27,097 bases of DNA from CAZGKX01 sp964525945 (GTDB taxonomy: Bacteria; Pseudomonadota; Gammaproteobacteria; Legionellales; Legionellaceae). The notes under the pieces are model-generated. The model worked only from the letters and a program-made list of their open reading frames with translations. It was not told the DNA's origin and did not search any database. Position numbers and translations under genes: made by a program. How positions within the stretch are numbered: the first letter of the stretch is position 1; each line of letters starts with the position of its first letter. Where the stretch lies: contig CAZGKX010000038.1 in assembly GCA_964525945.1 (NCBI GenBank), positions 1 to 27,097 on the forward strand. The letters run 5' to 3'. Below are positions 9,014-15,961 of the stretch, piece by piece.

Positions 9014-9042
9014 ATTATGCTGTATTGAAAAATAAGTTTCAA
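9014..9042 (-). promoter_or_regulatory. Sigma70-type promoter for the giant transferase-kpsT operon
   Basis: Reading leftward, TTGAAA (9042-9037) and CATAAT (9019-9014) each match the sigma70 consensus at 5 of 6 positions with exactly 17 bases between them. The expected start near 9007 gives a leader of about 180 bases before the start codon at 8823, and the leader contains an attenuator-like hairpin. The rest of the gene-free stretch 8824-9282 is AT-rich and holds nothing else I can identify; no ops/JUMPstart element is seen. Confidence 0.55.
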
Positions 9043-9282
9043 CGCAAAAAACCTATTTATTTCATGATTAACTTATGACTCATACTTTTCGTCCTTCATT
9101 TAAATTCAGAATAAAATTATTCTTTGCACACGACAAAACTTTAATTACGTTGTAACTCGTTGAAAATTAAGTATAATTTCATGTCTCTAAGCGGAGGTTG
9201 TATTATATGGATCATATCAACGAATTAATCGATATTTAAAATTCAAATTTCAATTGGAACAAGGCACGCATTAGAATTGTCT

Positions 9283-9540
9283 CTATAAAACCGGTAATCT
9301 TAAAAATTGTCTTGGAGAAAGCATTTTTAAACCTTTATGAGGGGCAGTTTCATTGTAGTTTTCAAACCAATAGGGTAATTGTTACAACACTGTTAGTGCA
9401 TCACGTGTATCCGAGACCCAAACAAAATCGCGCTTGAATATTTTAAACAATAGCTTCCGCCATTCCGTTACTTTCTGGGCTATAAGAAGGCGTTGTGCAG
9501 ATTGTTAAACCTAACAGCCGGTCAAAACTGATCCTGCTTT
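9283..9540 (-). pseudogene. IS3-family (IS2-like) transposase OrfB, C-terminal remnant
   Basis: The leftward translation gives LGLTICTTPSYSPESNGMAEA, then after a frameshift KIFKRDFVWVSDTRDALTVL, an internal TAA, and QLPYWFENYNETAPHKGL, ending LPVL and TAG at 9283. The SPESNGMAEA block carries the last acidic residue of the DDE integrase core, and the WFENYN/PHKGL tail is typical of IS2-type OrfB. One frameshift and one stop make it non-functional. Neither its N-terminal part nor orfA is present. It borders the second IS at 9545. Confidence 0.8.
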
Positions 9541-9544
9541 GATT

Positions 9545-9563
9545 TGTGGGACACCCTGCTAAG
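9545..9563 (+). repeat. Left inverted repeat of the IS3-family element
   Basis: The segment carries GGACA followed after three bases by TGCTAAG, matching the complemented right end. It lies about 30 bases before orfA, as expected for IS3 elements. Confidence 0.6.
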
Positions 9564-9591
9564 AGAGTAAAATCTTAAGCAGAGGTTAAAA

Positions 9592-9891
9592 ATGAGCAAT
9601 AATGATTTAGAACAAAAAATAATCAGAAAGAAATATAGTCCTCAATTTAAGGACCAAGCTTTAGAGCGCGCTGATAAAGAAGGCGTTCCTCAAATAGCTA
9701 AAGCTCTTGGTTTCGCCGAATCGCTTTTGTACTCGTGGCGGGCCCAACGGAAACAAGGAGGTAATTCCTTAGAAAACCAAAAACTTCAACAAGCGGAATT
9801 AGCTCGCTTGAAGCGGGACAATACAAGGCTTGTGGAGGAGAATGCTTTCTTAAAAAAAGCGGCGGCGTACTTCGCCAAGGAATCCAAGTGA
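9592..9891 (+). CDS. IS3-family transposase OrfA
   Basis: This 99-aa protein has an N-terminal helix-turn-helix (KKYSPQFKDQALERADKEG, then IAKALGFAESLLYSWRAQ, residues 13-53) of the HTH_Tnp_1 type. A leucine-zipper-like coiled coil follows (about 65-92, LKRDNTRLVEENAFLKKA). This is the standard DNA-binding OrfA of the IS3 family; it normally binds the terminal repeats and fuses to OrfB by programmed -1 frameshifting. The frame is intact, but its OrfB partner is broken. An AGAGG-like site (GCAGAGG) lies about 8 bases before the ATG. It may still make a repressor-like protein. Confidence 0.9.
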   Translation: MSNNDLEQKIIRKKYSPQFKDQALERADKEGVPQIAKALGFAESLLYSWRAQRKQGGNSLENQKLQQAELARLKRDNTRLVEENAFLKKAAAYFAKESK

Positions 9892-10445
9892 GGTACGCGA
9901 TGCTCAAGGAAGAAGCGGGTCAATTTTCATTGATGTGTCGAATGCTTTCTGTTTCAGTGAGTGGTTATTATGCGTGGCTTGCGCGCAAAAGCTGCTAAAA
10001 AATTTAAGGCAACAACAAACAGTAATTACCAATTACCTGTTGCTCCTAATTTGTTGCAGCAAAATTTCTTTGCCAATAAACCCAATGAAAAGTGGGTCAG
10101 TGATATCACTTATTGTTGGACGCAAGAAGACTGGCTTTATCTTGCTGTTGTAATGGACTTATATTCAAGAAAAATTGTGGGATGGTCCATCATTCACTCA
10201 GATCGTGGTAGCCAATATTGCTCGTATGAATATCAAACGATTTTAAAACTTCATGGTCTTGAGTGCAGTATAGGCAAACGAGGTGATTGTTATGATAACA
10301 CTGCCATGGAGAGCGATTTACAACGCGTGATTGTATTAAAAAACATGTGTTCGAATATATTGAAATTTACTACAATCGAAAACGTCTTCATTCGATGCTT
10401 GGTTATAAATCACCCGCATCTTTTGAGATCAAAAAAGTGGCTTAG
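9888..10445 (+). pseudogene. IS3-family transposase OrfB, broken by deletions and frameshifts
   Basis: The reading starts at a GTG that overlaps the orfA stop. It gives MLSVSVSGYYAWLARK, then changes frame, having lost the usual HTH_21 region, into NEKWVSDITYCWTQEDWLYLAVVMDLYSRKIVGWS. It then jumps to HSDRGSQYCS, skipping the stretch normally between the first and second catalytic Asp, reaches GDCYDNTAMES with the catalytic Glu, and changes frame again into EYIEIYYNRKRLHSMLGYKSPASFEI, ending TAG at 10443-10445. All three DDE residues survive as fragments but the spacing is wrong. It is clearly dead. Confidence 0.88.
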
Positions 10446-10457
10446 CAAATTGTCCGA
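10441..10457 (-). repeat. Right inverted repeat of the IS3-family element
   Basis: The complement reads CGGACAATTTGCTAAG, matching the left end with a few differences. It overlaps the orfB stop codon, which is common in compact IS elements. Confidence 0.55.
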
Positions 10458-10463
10458 TTTTTC

Positions 10464-10709
10464 CAGGCAAGATCACTGCTCGCGATTGCCTTTTGTTGGA
10501 CACATAAAGCGGGCGAGTGGTATCATGAGTTTAAGCCTATCACAATCAAAACGCACCGCAGGCCAGGTGCAAATTTATTTCGATATGGCTTAGATTATAT
10601 TGTCGATATCTTAATGAATTTATTCTATAAAAAGCACTTGCTTTCTGAGTGCTTCGATAAAATTAGGCCGCCTCAGTTTGAATATTCGTTACATGGAGCG
10701 GCTGTATGA
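10464..10709 (+). pseudogene. IS4-family transposase, C-terminal fragment
   Basis: Directly after the right end of the IS3 element a frame without a start codon reads ARSLLAIAFCWTHKAGEW, then KPITIKTHRRPGANLFRYG, then LDYIVDILMNLF, and ends with TGA. This is the typical C-terminus of IS4-type DDE transposases (family pattern: AIA-CW-HK-GEW, KPI-IK-HGR, FRYGLD). The rest of the gene is missing; the IS3 element probably inserted here or a deletion joined them. It is about 80 codons long and shows no internal stop. Confidence 0.75.
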
Positions 10710-11112
10710 AAAATTATCGTGTACAGAGTAAATTATTGTATTTCAAAGGAAAAAAATTGCTATTTAATATGCCAAAAACAAAAATGCTGTAGAAAGCCTT
10801 ATAAATTGCTTACGTGGTTTTATAAAGAAAAACCATATCATTAAGAGGATTTATTTGCATTGGTTTGCGAACTTGATTACATTACAACCATTTCTTTGGG
10901 GTTTTGTAGGAGCTCTTGGATGAAATGTGTTATGCCCTTAAACAACCTATAATTTTAATTACCGATATGGTAGGAAAATCACACTTCTTGTGGTTTTCAA
11001 GCATTTAGTGATCACATTCCGCATGGCAAGATCCGTATGAGCAATATCAATCAAGTTTGTCATCAAAAATGACGACTATTACACTAACCGGCGTTTTATT
11101 ATAGGAAAAACA
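10710..11112. other. Gene-free stretch between IS debris and kpsM
   Basis: No intact gene is visible in these 400 bases. Two short rightward open stretches look like coding remnants: one near 10765-10923 (containing NCLRGFIKKNHIIKRIYLHW) and one near 10910-11010 (containing LKQPIILITDMVGKSHF). I cannot assign either to a family. The last 60 bases hold the likely kpsM promoter. Confidence 0.4.
11057..11085 (+). promoter_or_regulatory. Candidate promoter of kpsM
   Basis: TTGTCA (11057-11062) and TACACT (11080-11085) match the sigma70 boxes at 5/6 and 4/6 with 17 bases between, 28 bases before the GTG start. A small perfect palindrome, GTCAT-CAAAA-ATGAC (11059-11073), overlaps the -35 and spacer and could be an operator or chance. 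Confidence 0.4.
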
Positions 11113-11922
11113 GTGGAAGCTCGATCTTCTTGGCATGTCGCACAAACGTCAATCCTGGCATTAATTACAAGAAACATTCAAAAGCGTTTTATCACCAATG
11201 TGCAGACCAACAGGGCAATTAGTTTTCTATGGATCTTTCTTGAGCCAATGATGCATGTTGCTGTTTGGACTGGTTTGCGATGGCTGCAGGGCACGCACGA
11301 TATTAATAGTATTCCATTACCATTATTTGTTCTTCTCGGAGCAGTTCCTTGGTTGTTCACACGTTATATAATAATAGGAAGTATCAAAATTATCAGTAGT
11401 GAGAAAGGACTCTTTATTTTTAAGCAGATTCGCCCTGTTGATCTTATTATTGCTAGAATATTAAGTGAATTGGCGGTGATGATGATGGTTTTTTTTATAT
11501 TGCTTCTGAGTATGACATGGTTCGGCGTTCAATGGGAAATTCACAATATAGCTTTCTGGCTGATCAATATTGTGTCATATATACTGTTCGTTGCAGGTGC
11601 GGGGCTACTAGTGGCCGTGCTGGGCTTTTTCTTTAGATTTGTCAAAGTCGTACTGACCGTATGCATGAGGACTTTGTATATGATATCTGGTATTTTCTTT
11701 AGTGCTCAAATGATACCCCTCGCACTTCGCAAATTTTTCTTATTAAATCCAGTTTTTCAAATTGTCGAGATATCACGTGAATGTTTCTCGAGTTACATTG
11801 TTCATGATCAATTGGTAAATCCAATCTATTTGTTCAAATGCGCCATAGTGTCTTTACTATTAGGCATGGCCGCATATATTTCCACTCGAAATCGAATTAT
11901 GACAGAGATCGCACAACGTTGA
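11113..11922 (+). CDS. kpsM: KpsM, capsule exporter permease (intact copy)
   Basis: This 269-aa integral membrane protein belongs to the ABC-2 permease family. The cytoplasmic N-terminus (IQKRFITNVQTNRAISFLWIFLEP, residues about 22-45) is the interface helix region typical of KpsM/BexB/CtrC, followed by about six hydrophobic helices and the conserved stretch GIFFSAQMIP-LRKFFLLNPVFQIVE-SRECF near residues 195-225. Its length fits the family (about 260 aa). It should form the inner-membrane channel with KpsT. The GTG start has AGGA 7 bases upstream. A second, frameshifted copy lies at 13547-14354; the proteins look about 70% identical, so the pair is old or was acquired separately. This copy is the only intact permease here and must serve the distant kpsT. 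Confidence 0.93.
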   Translation: MEARSSWHVAQTSILALITRNIQKRFITNVQTNRAISFLWIFLEPMMHVAVWTGLRWLQGTHDINSIPLPLFVLLGAVPWLFTRYIIIGSIKIISSEKGLFIFKQIRPVDLIIARILSELAVMMMVFFILLLSMTWFGVQWEIHNIAFWLINIVSYILFVAGAGLLVAVLGFFFRFVKVVLTVCMRTLYMISGIFFSAQMIPLALRKFFLLNPVFQIVEISRECFSSYIVHDQLVNPIYLFKCAIVSLLLGMAAYISTRNRIMTEIAQR

Positions 11923-11934
11923 GAACGGCTTGTT

Positions 11935-12180
11935 TAAGTAAGGTTTTGAGTCAATTGACGAATAACAGAGGTTGCACTGCCATAAGAATATCTTAAATAA
12001 ATATATAGGAAGCATAAAAATTTCCACAAAAGAGCGGTTTTTGAATCGTCGAGGAACAATTTGCTTATCTATCGTCAGCCCCCAACCCGAATAAAAAGGG
12101 CCGCCCGCGCAAACCACAGGTAAACCCTACAATAATGCTTCAAATATTATTAAAGAAGTGATCGTATAAACAGACTGCAT
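11935..12180 (-). pseudogene. Remnant of a second C-type kpsC gene
   Basis: The leftward translation reads VYTITSLIIFEALL, an in-frame TAG, GLPVVCAGGPFYSGWGL, then PRRFKNRSFVEIFM. This matches the intact KpsC-type protein at 12275-13372 (VYTITSLMGFEALLYNLPVICVGAPFYSGWGL..PRRKTKRSLEEVF) segment by segment. After that the match moves to another frame with more stops near 11945-12000. Only about the last 80 codons survive, and the 5' three quarters is gone. It lies convergent with, and a few bases after, the intact kpsM. Confidence 0.82.
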
Positions 12181-12274
12181 GGCTCATACATAGTTTACGA
12201 CGGGGAACTCTAATCAGGAATACACCTATTTTATGGGATGGTTACATCCTTTAGCATCCATTTCGATTTACGTA

Positions 12275-13372
12275 TTATTGTCCCATCAAAGCAGTTAAAT
12301 TTTGTGAGCGTTTTAAACAGTTAATTACATAGTAAATATCTCCATATGGATAACGAAGATATAAAATATAAGCGGCAAAAAAAACCTCTTCTAGGCTGCG
12401 TTTAGTTTTGCGGCGAGGAATATTCTGGTAATCTTTTGTTAACCCCCAACCCGAATAGAAAGGGGCTCCAACACATATAACTGGCAAATTATAAAGCAAT
12501 GCCTCAAATCCCATTAAGGAAGTGATGGTGTAAACCTTATCCACGCCCTTAAAAAGACTGCAGGGTGCAATGTCTTCAGTTAAAACTGTGCATATTTGTT
12601 TAATGTTGTTGATTGAAGAACGATTTTTTTGTTTTTTAGCTAAAACATCAGGGTGAATTTTATAAATTATTTCTGCATTTGGATTTTCAGCATAGGCTAA
12701 TTTAACCAAGTCATTGTTTGAAAATGGTTTAGAACAGCCATACTTTATAGATAAATCGCGTTCTACCTGACCTATAACTAATACTCTTTCTTTAGTTTTA
12801 GCGCCTAAAATTAAATCAATATTCAATTGTGGTGCATGATTATATTTACTTATTCCATGACGCTGGATTAAATCGATGATGGTTCTAGCGCGCTCCAATT
12901 CTTCTGAACTAAACACATAATCATTTAATAAAATTTCAAGATCGGAGGCGGTGGACGAGTTAAAATACAATCCTGTTTTATCTATGGCTAGGGTCAGCGG
13001 TTGGGTCTGTAACGAGCCCAATTGCTTCGATCTTAAAAAACCGTCTTCAACACGTATAATTTGACTTGTTTTTTTAAAAAAACGTTGAAAATTCTCCTGC
13101 TCTTTATAACTCCAAATAATAAGTGGGCAATTTTGTTTAAGTAGCCAGTGAAAAATATGTTTTTTATAGTTTTTTTTATGGAGATAAATCAAATTGTATT
13201 CCGGAAAAAAATCTGCAATAAACTCTTTTTTCCAATGGTTAAAAAACAGCAATACCGCATATGGTTTCTTTGCAGAGACTAATCCTAAACATTCTCCGAG
13301 ATCATCCAATTTTAGGTTTTTAGGGATTCTATTTATCGCTGTTATTTTTTTTAACCATCTTATAAAATGCAT
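12275..13372 (-). CDS. kpsC: Single-domain KpsC-type beta-Kdo transferase (C-terminal-module type)
   Basis: The 365-aa protein is about half the size of E. coli KpsC (about 675 aa, two fused transferase modules). Its N-terminal part (LLFFNHWKKEFIADFF) and VEDGFLRSKQLGS (about 108-120) resemble the second, C-terminal module. It continues with LTLAIDKTGLYFN, SDLE, GISKYN, RVLVIGQVERDLSIKYGC, NPNAEIIYKIHPDVL, VYTITSLMGFEALL and APFYSGWGLT. These are the ordered motifs of retaining beta-Kdo transferases that build the poly-Kdo capsule linker. The complementary N-type half is encoded separately at 17836-18918. The start is weakly supported: no good ribosome site, though a TATAAT lies about 14 bases upstream. 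The gene is divergent from the frameshifted kpsM. Function is inferred from family and locus. Confidence 0.85.
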   Translation of the reverse strand: MHFIRWLKKITAINRIPKNLKLDDLGECLGLVSAKKPYAVLLFFNHWKKEFIADFFPEYNLIYLHKKNYKKHIFHWLLKQNCPLIIWSYKEQENFQRFFKKTSQIIRVEDGFLRSKQLGSLQTQPLTLAIDKTGLYFNSSTASDLEILLNDYVFSSEELERARTIIDLIQRHGISKYNHAPQLNIDLILGAKTKERVLVIGQVERDLSIKYGCSKPFSNNDLVKLAYAENPNAEIIYKIHPDVLAKKQKNRSSINNIKQICTVLTEDIAPCSLFKGVDKVYTITSLMGFEALLYNLPVICVGAPFYSGWGLTKDYQNIPRRKTKRSLEEVFFAAYILYLRYPYGDIYYVINCLKRSQNLTALMGQ

Positions 13373-13546
13373 TGTGATTTACCAATTATAAAACAGCGTG
13401 CTTTAAAATATCCACTAAACATTGTCCCATGCTATGCGTTGTTTTTAATACAGATGGTAGACTAACTAAAAACATTAAAAAATGCTAGTGGTTTTATCAG
13501 TAGATTGTGTAAACTCGGTAGGTATTTAATTTTGAAGGATCAATCA

Positions 13547-14354
13547 ATGGAAATTCGCTCATCTTGGCAGATTATGCGGACATCTATTCTTGCTCTGATA
13601 ATAAGAAATATTCAAAAAAGATTCATAACAAATGTGAACACAAATCGTTCTTTGGTTTTTTTATGGATTTTCTTAGAGCCCATAATGCATGTGGCTCTTT
13701 GGACAGGGTTAAGATGGCTGCAGGGTTCAAATGAAGTACAGGCGATGTCATTGCCTTATTATTTTGTTGAGGGCCATCCCCTGGTTATTTACCCGACACG
13801 TTATTGCCGGCAGTCTCAAAATTATCTCCAGTGAAAAAGGATTATTTATTTTTCGTCAAATTCGGCCCATTGATCTCATCATTGCCAAAGTACTATCGGA
13901 ATTACAAATTATGACGGTCGTATTTAGTATGCTGTTAATTGCCATGAATTGGTATGGGATTTGTTGGGAAGTCCATGATTTATTATTTTGGCTCGGGAAC
14001 ATCCTTGTTTATATTTTTTTTATTGCTGGCATCGCCCTATTTATAGCGGTACTAGGATTCTTCTTTAAATTTTCTCACGTGATTATCAAAGTTTCTATGA
14101 GAGCGCTCTATATGCTTTCTGGGATTTTTTTTAGCTCCCAAATGATACCTTTGTATTTAAGAAAATATCTATTATTAAATCCTGTGTTTCAAATCGTGGA
14201 AATTTCCAGGGAATGTTTTTCAATGCAACATATGCATGAAAAGTTAGTGGACCCCATGTATGTATTTAAATGCGCAATCGTCGCTTTAGTCTTGGGCTTG
14301 GGTTCTTATATTTCGTGTAGAAATAGAATTATGGTCGAAATTGCAAACCGTTAA
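13547..14354 (+). pseudogene. kpsM: Second kpsM copy, frameshifted
   Basis: The ATG at 13547 has a GAAGGAT ribosome site and the protein begins MEIRSSW, aligned with MEARSSW of the intact copy. Both frames together cover the whole permease: residues 1 to about 70 in one frame (to LPYYFVEG), the rest in another frame from AIPWLFTRHVIAG to the end (MVEIANR). Between codon CCT (13754-13756) and TGG (13782-13784) there are 28 bases where the intact copy has 30, so two bases are missing. The first frame stops at 13834. Everything else is well kept, which points to a recent inactivation, a sequencing error, or a slippage site. The 3' end overlaps the convergent gene's stop by 4 bases. Confidence 0.88.
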
Positions 14355-15235
14355 GAAAATTTTTGCAACCTATATGAAGGCTGCATTTCCAGATCAACGC
14401 AAACCAATATTTCTACCGCATTGTTAAAACCTCTCGCTTGCGCAAAGCCCAACACTTTAGCACGCATACCTTCGATGTATTGTCTAATAAGAACCGGTAT
14501 TTTTTCTGCGTTTTCTGTATGGCTTGACAAAAGCGTGGCAAGTTCACGCATACTTTTAATATTGAGTGTGTCAGGGAGTTGATCAATCTGTTCACTCAAA
14601 CCGATATTCAAAGAAAATCGAGGGTTGGGGATAGGTTTAGACGCATCCATAAAAAAGGAATTTTTTAAGCTATTTATAAGGATTTGATTATAGCGAAAAT
14701 CATATTTATCAGGATTATAAGAAGCTAGTCCAACGAGATGACGCAATTGATTTTTTTTACAAAATGCATGCACAACTCTGGATAATAATAAAAATGAACT
14801 GTAATTTTTTTGATAGGATTTCGTGACAAAAGCACGTCCCATTTCCACAAAAGTGAAATGATTAGACCATTGGTGATACAAGCCTGGAAAACTGTACTCC
14901 AAATAGGAATGCTGGCTTTCTTTAATAGCAAATGACGGCATAATTCGACAACCGGCAACGATTGACTGCCGCTCGTTATCCCAAATAAGAACATGGTGAT
15001 AGTAAGCATCTCTCCCATCCAAATCATATTCTTTTCCTGAACCTTTATTCTGTTCGCTGTATAATTTTTCGCGTAGAAAACCAATGACTTGTTGTAATTC
15101 CCCTAAATCATTACCAGGAATGAGCAAACAGGCATATTTCACATGGGTAAAAAGCGTATATTTTTCCTTGTAATAGTTATTCATTAACTTAGATGTTAAA
15201 GTGGCGTTAATGGGCTTGATTGTTGCAGACAACAT
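14351..15235 (-). CDS. GNAT-type N-acyltransferase (OlsB-like)
   Basis: The 294-aa protein has an AAAGGA ribosome site 7 bases before the ATG. Its pattern fits the OlsB/hemolysin-like GNAT acyltransferases: FLREKLYSEQ (53-62), YYHHVLIWDNE...IVAGCRIMP (78-100), EMGRAFVTKSYQ (about 130-141) and a C-terminal IPVLIRQYIEGMRAKVLGFA stretch seen in members that act on lipids or acyl-ACP. Known relatives use long-chain acyl-ACP to N-acylate amino acids (ornithine lipids), or make similar products. The substrate here is unknown. It lies after the pse genes on the same strand with a 227-base gap, so co-transcription is uncertain. Placement inside a capsule locus suggests lipid-anchor or sugar N-acylation, but this is inference. 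Confidence 0.6.
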   Translation of the reverse strand: MLSATIKPINATLTSKLMNNYYKEKYTLFTHVKYACLLIPGNDLGELQQVIGFLREKLYSEQNKGSGKEYDLDGRDAYYHHVLIWDNERQSIVAGCRIMPSFAIKESQHSYLEYSFPGLYHQWSNHFTFVEMGRAFVTKSYQKNYSSFLLLSRVVHAFCKKNQLRHLVGLASYNPDKYDFRYNQILINSLKNSFFMDASKPIPNPRFSLNIGLSEQIDQLPDTLNIKSMRELATLLSSHTENAEKIPVLIRQYIEGMRAKVLGFAQARGFNNAVEILVCVDLEMQPSYRLQKFS

Positions 15236-15462
15236 AACACAGTCCTTTTACTGTCGTTTAGGACGTAAGCGCGAACGTTTTGTCGAGAATACGTATCGCT
15301 ACTTAACCCAGGATCATGGCTAAAAAATTGAGTATAGTTTATGAACGAAGAAAATTTAATCAATAACGTCCCAACTCATACGTGTTCCAATATATACGTT
15401 TTGTTTTACTTTTTTAGTCATCCCCTTTTGCATTTGGACCCATGGCGGGGAAGTTATTTTTA

Positions 15463-15961
15463 TCAAGAAAATTCCTTTTGTCTTATTTTTGAATGAACAA
15501 ATCCACACCCTTCGAATAATTTTAACGAAGGAATGTTGGTGAATTTTACTTGGGCTAATAATTGGGTTGCCTTTTGATGGGTTTTCATCCAATGCATGGA
15601 TTTTAAAAGAATATTATGCCCATAACCTTTACCAATCCGCAGAGGATCCACATAAATACTGATGGTCGCTTGTTGACCCACCAGATCATAGCGCACAGTT
15701 CCCACACAATCACCATTGTCTTCGGCCATTAACATAACAGTGGCCGGATCATGGATCCTTTTTTTCACACCACTGGTGATGGTGCTCGTAACTAAATAAT
15801 CGATCATCCAGTGCATGTTGTCGAACAATAGGATGGCTTCGCCATTGGTAAATTAAGTGCGCATCATCCATGGTAAAGAGTCGCAAATGCACCTGATCAC
15901 CCTCAACCGCCTGAATAGGTTTTATCAGATCAAATTCAAACTCAATGACGGACACATGCAT
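15463..15961 (-). pseudogene. pseH: PseH-like N-acetyltransferase, frameshifted in an A7 tract
   Basis: Two overlapping leftward frames together make one GNAT acetyltransferase of about 166 aa. The first gives VHLRLFTMDDAHLIYQWRSHPIVRQHA...HHQWCEKK; the second continues RIHDPATVMLMAEDNGDCVGTVRYDL, IYVDPLRIGKGYG (the acetyl-CoA loop) and SLKLFEGCGFV. The switch falls at a run of seven A on the coding strand (15759-15765); one more A would restore a single frame. The start overlaps the end of pseG by 20 bases. PseH is known to acetylate the 4-amino group of the UDP-altrosamine intermediate, the step before PseG. The lesion may be a real mutation, a phase-variable tract or a sequencing error. 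Confidence 0.78.

Larger units (their letters stand above)
9545..10457 (+). mobile_element. Decayed IS3-family element
   Basis: The element is bounded by imperfect inverted repeats. The left end reads GGGACACCCTGCTAAG and the right end, complemented, reads CGGACAATTTGCTAAG. It holds an intact orfA and a broken orfB in the usual -1 overlapping arrangement. At about 0.9 kb it is shorter than intact members (about 1.2-1.5 kb) because orfB has lost internal segments. No flanking target duplication could be made out, since both flanks are IS debris. It cannot move itself without help in trans. Confidence 0.75.

Noticed and set aside
9961..10593. 210-aa protein as an intact OrfB
   Set aside because: It misses the N-terminal HTH region and the stretch between the catalytic aspartates, and its last 90 residues are out-of-frame IS3 and IS4 transposase sequence.
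11860..12117. Leftward 85-aa open frame as a separate protein
   Set aside because: It is the surviving end of a kpsC pseudogene read through a frameshift into the antisense of kpsM; the similarity continues upstream beyond an in-frame stop.
13731..14354. 207-aa permease as an independent gene
   Set aside because: Its first residues come from the wrong frame of kpsM; alignment with the intact copy shows it is the 3' part of one frameshifted gene starting at 13547.
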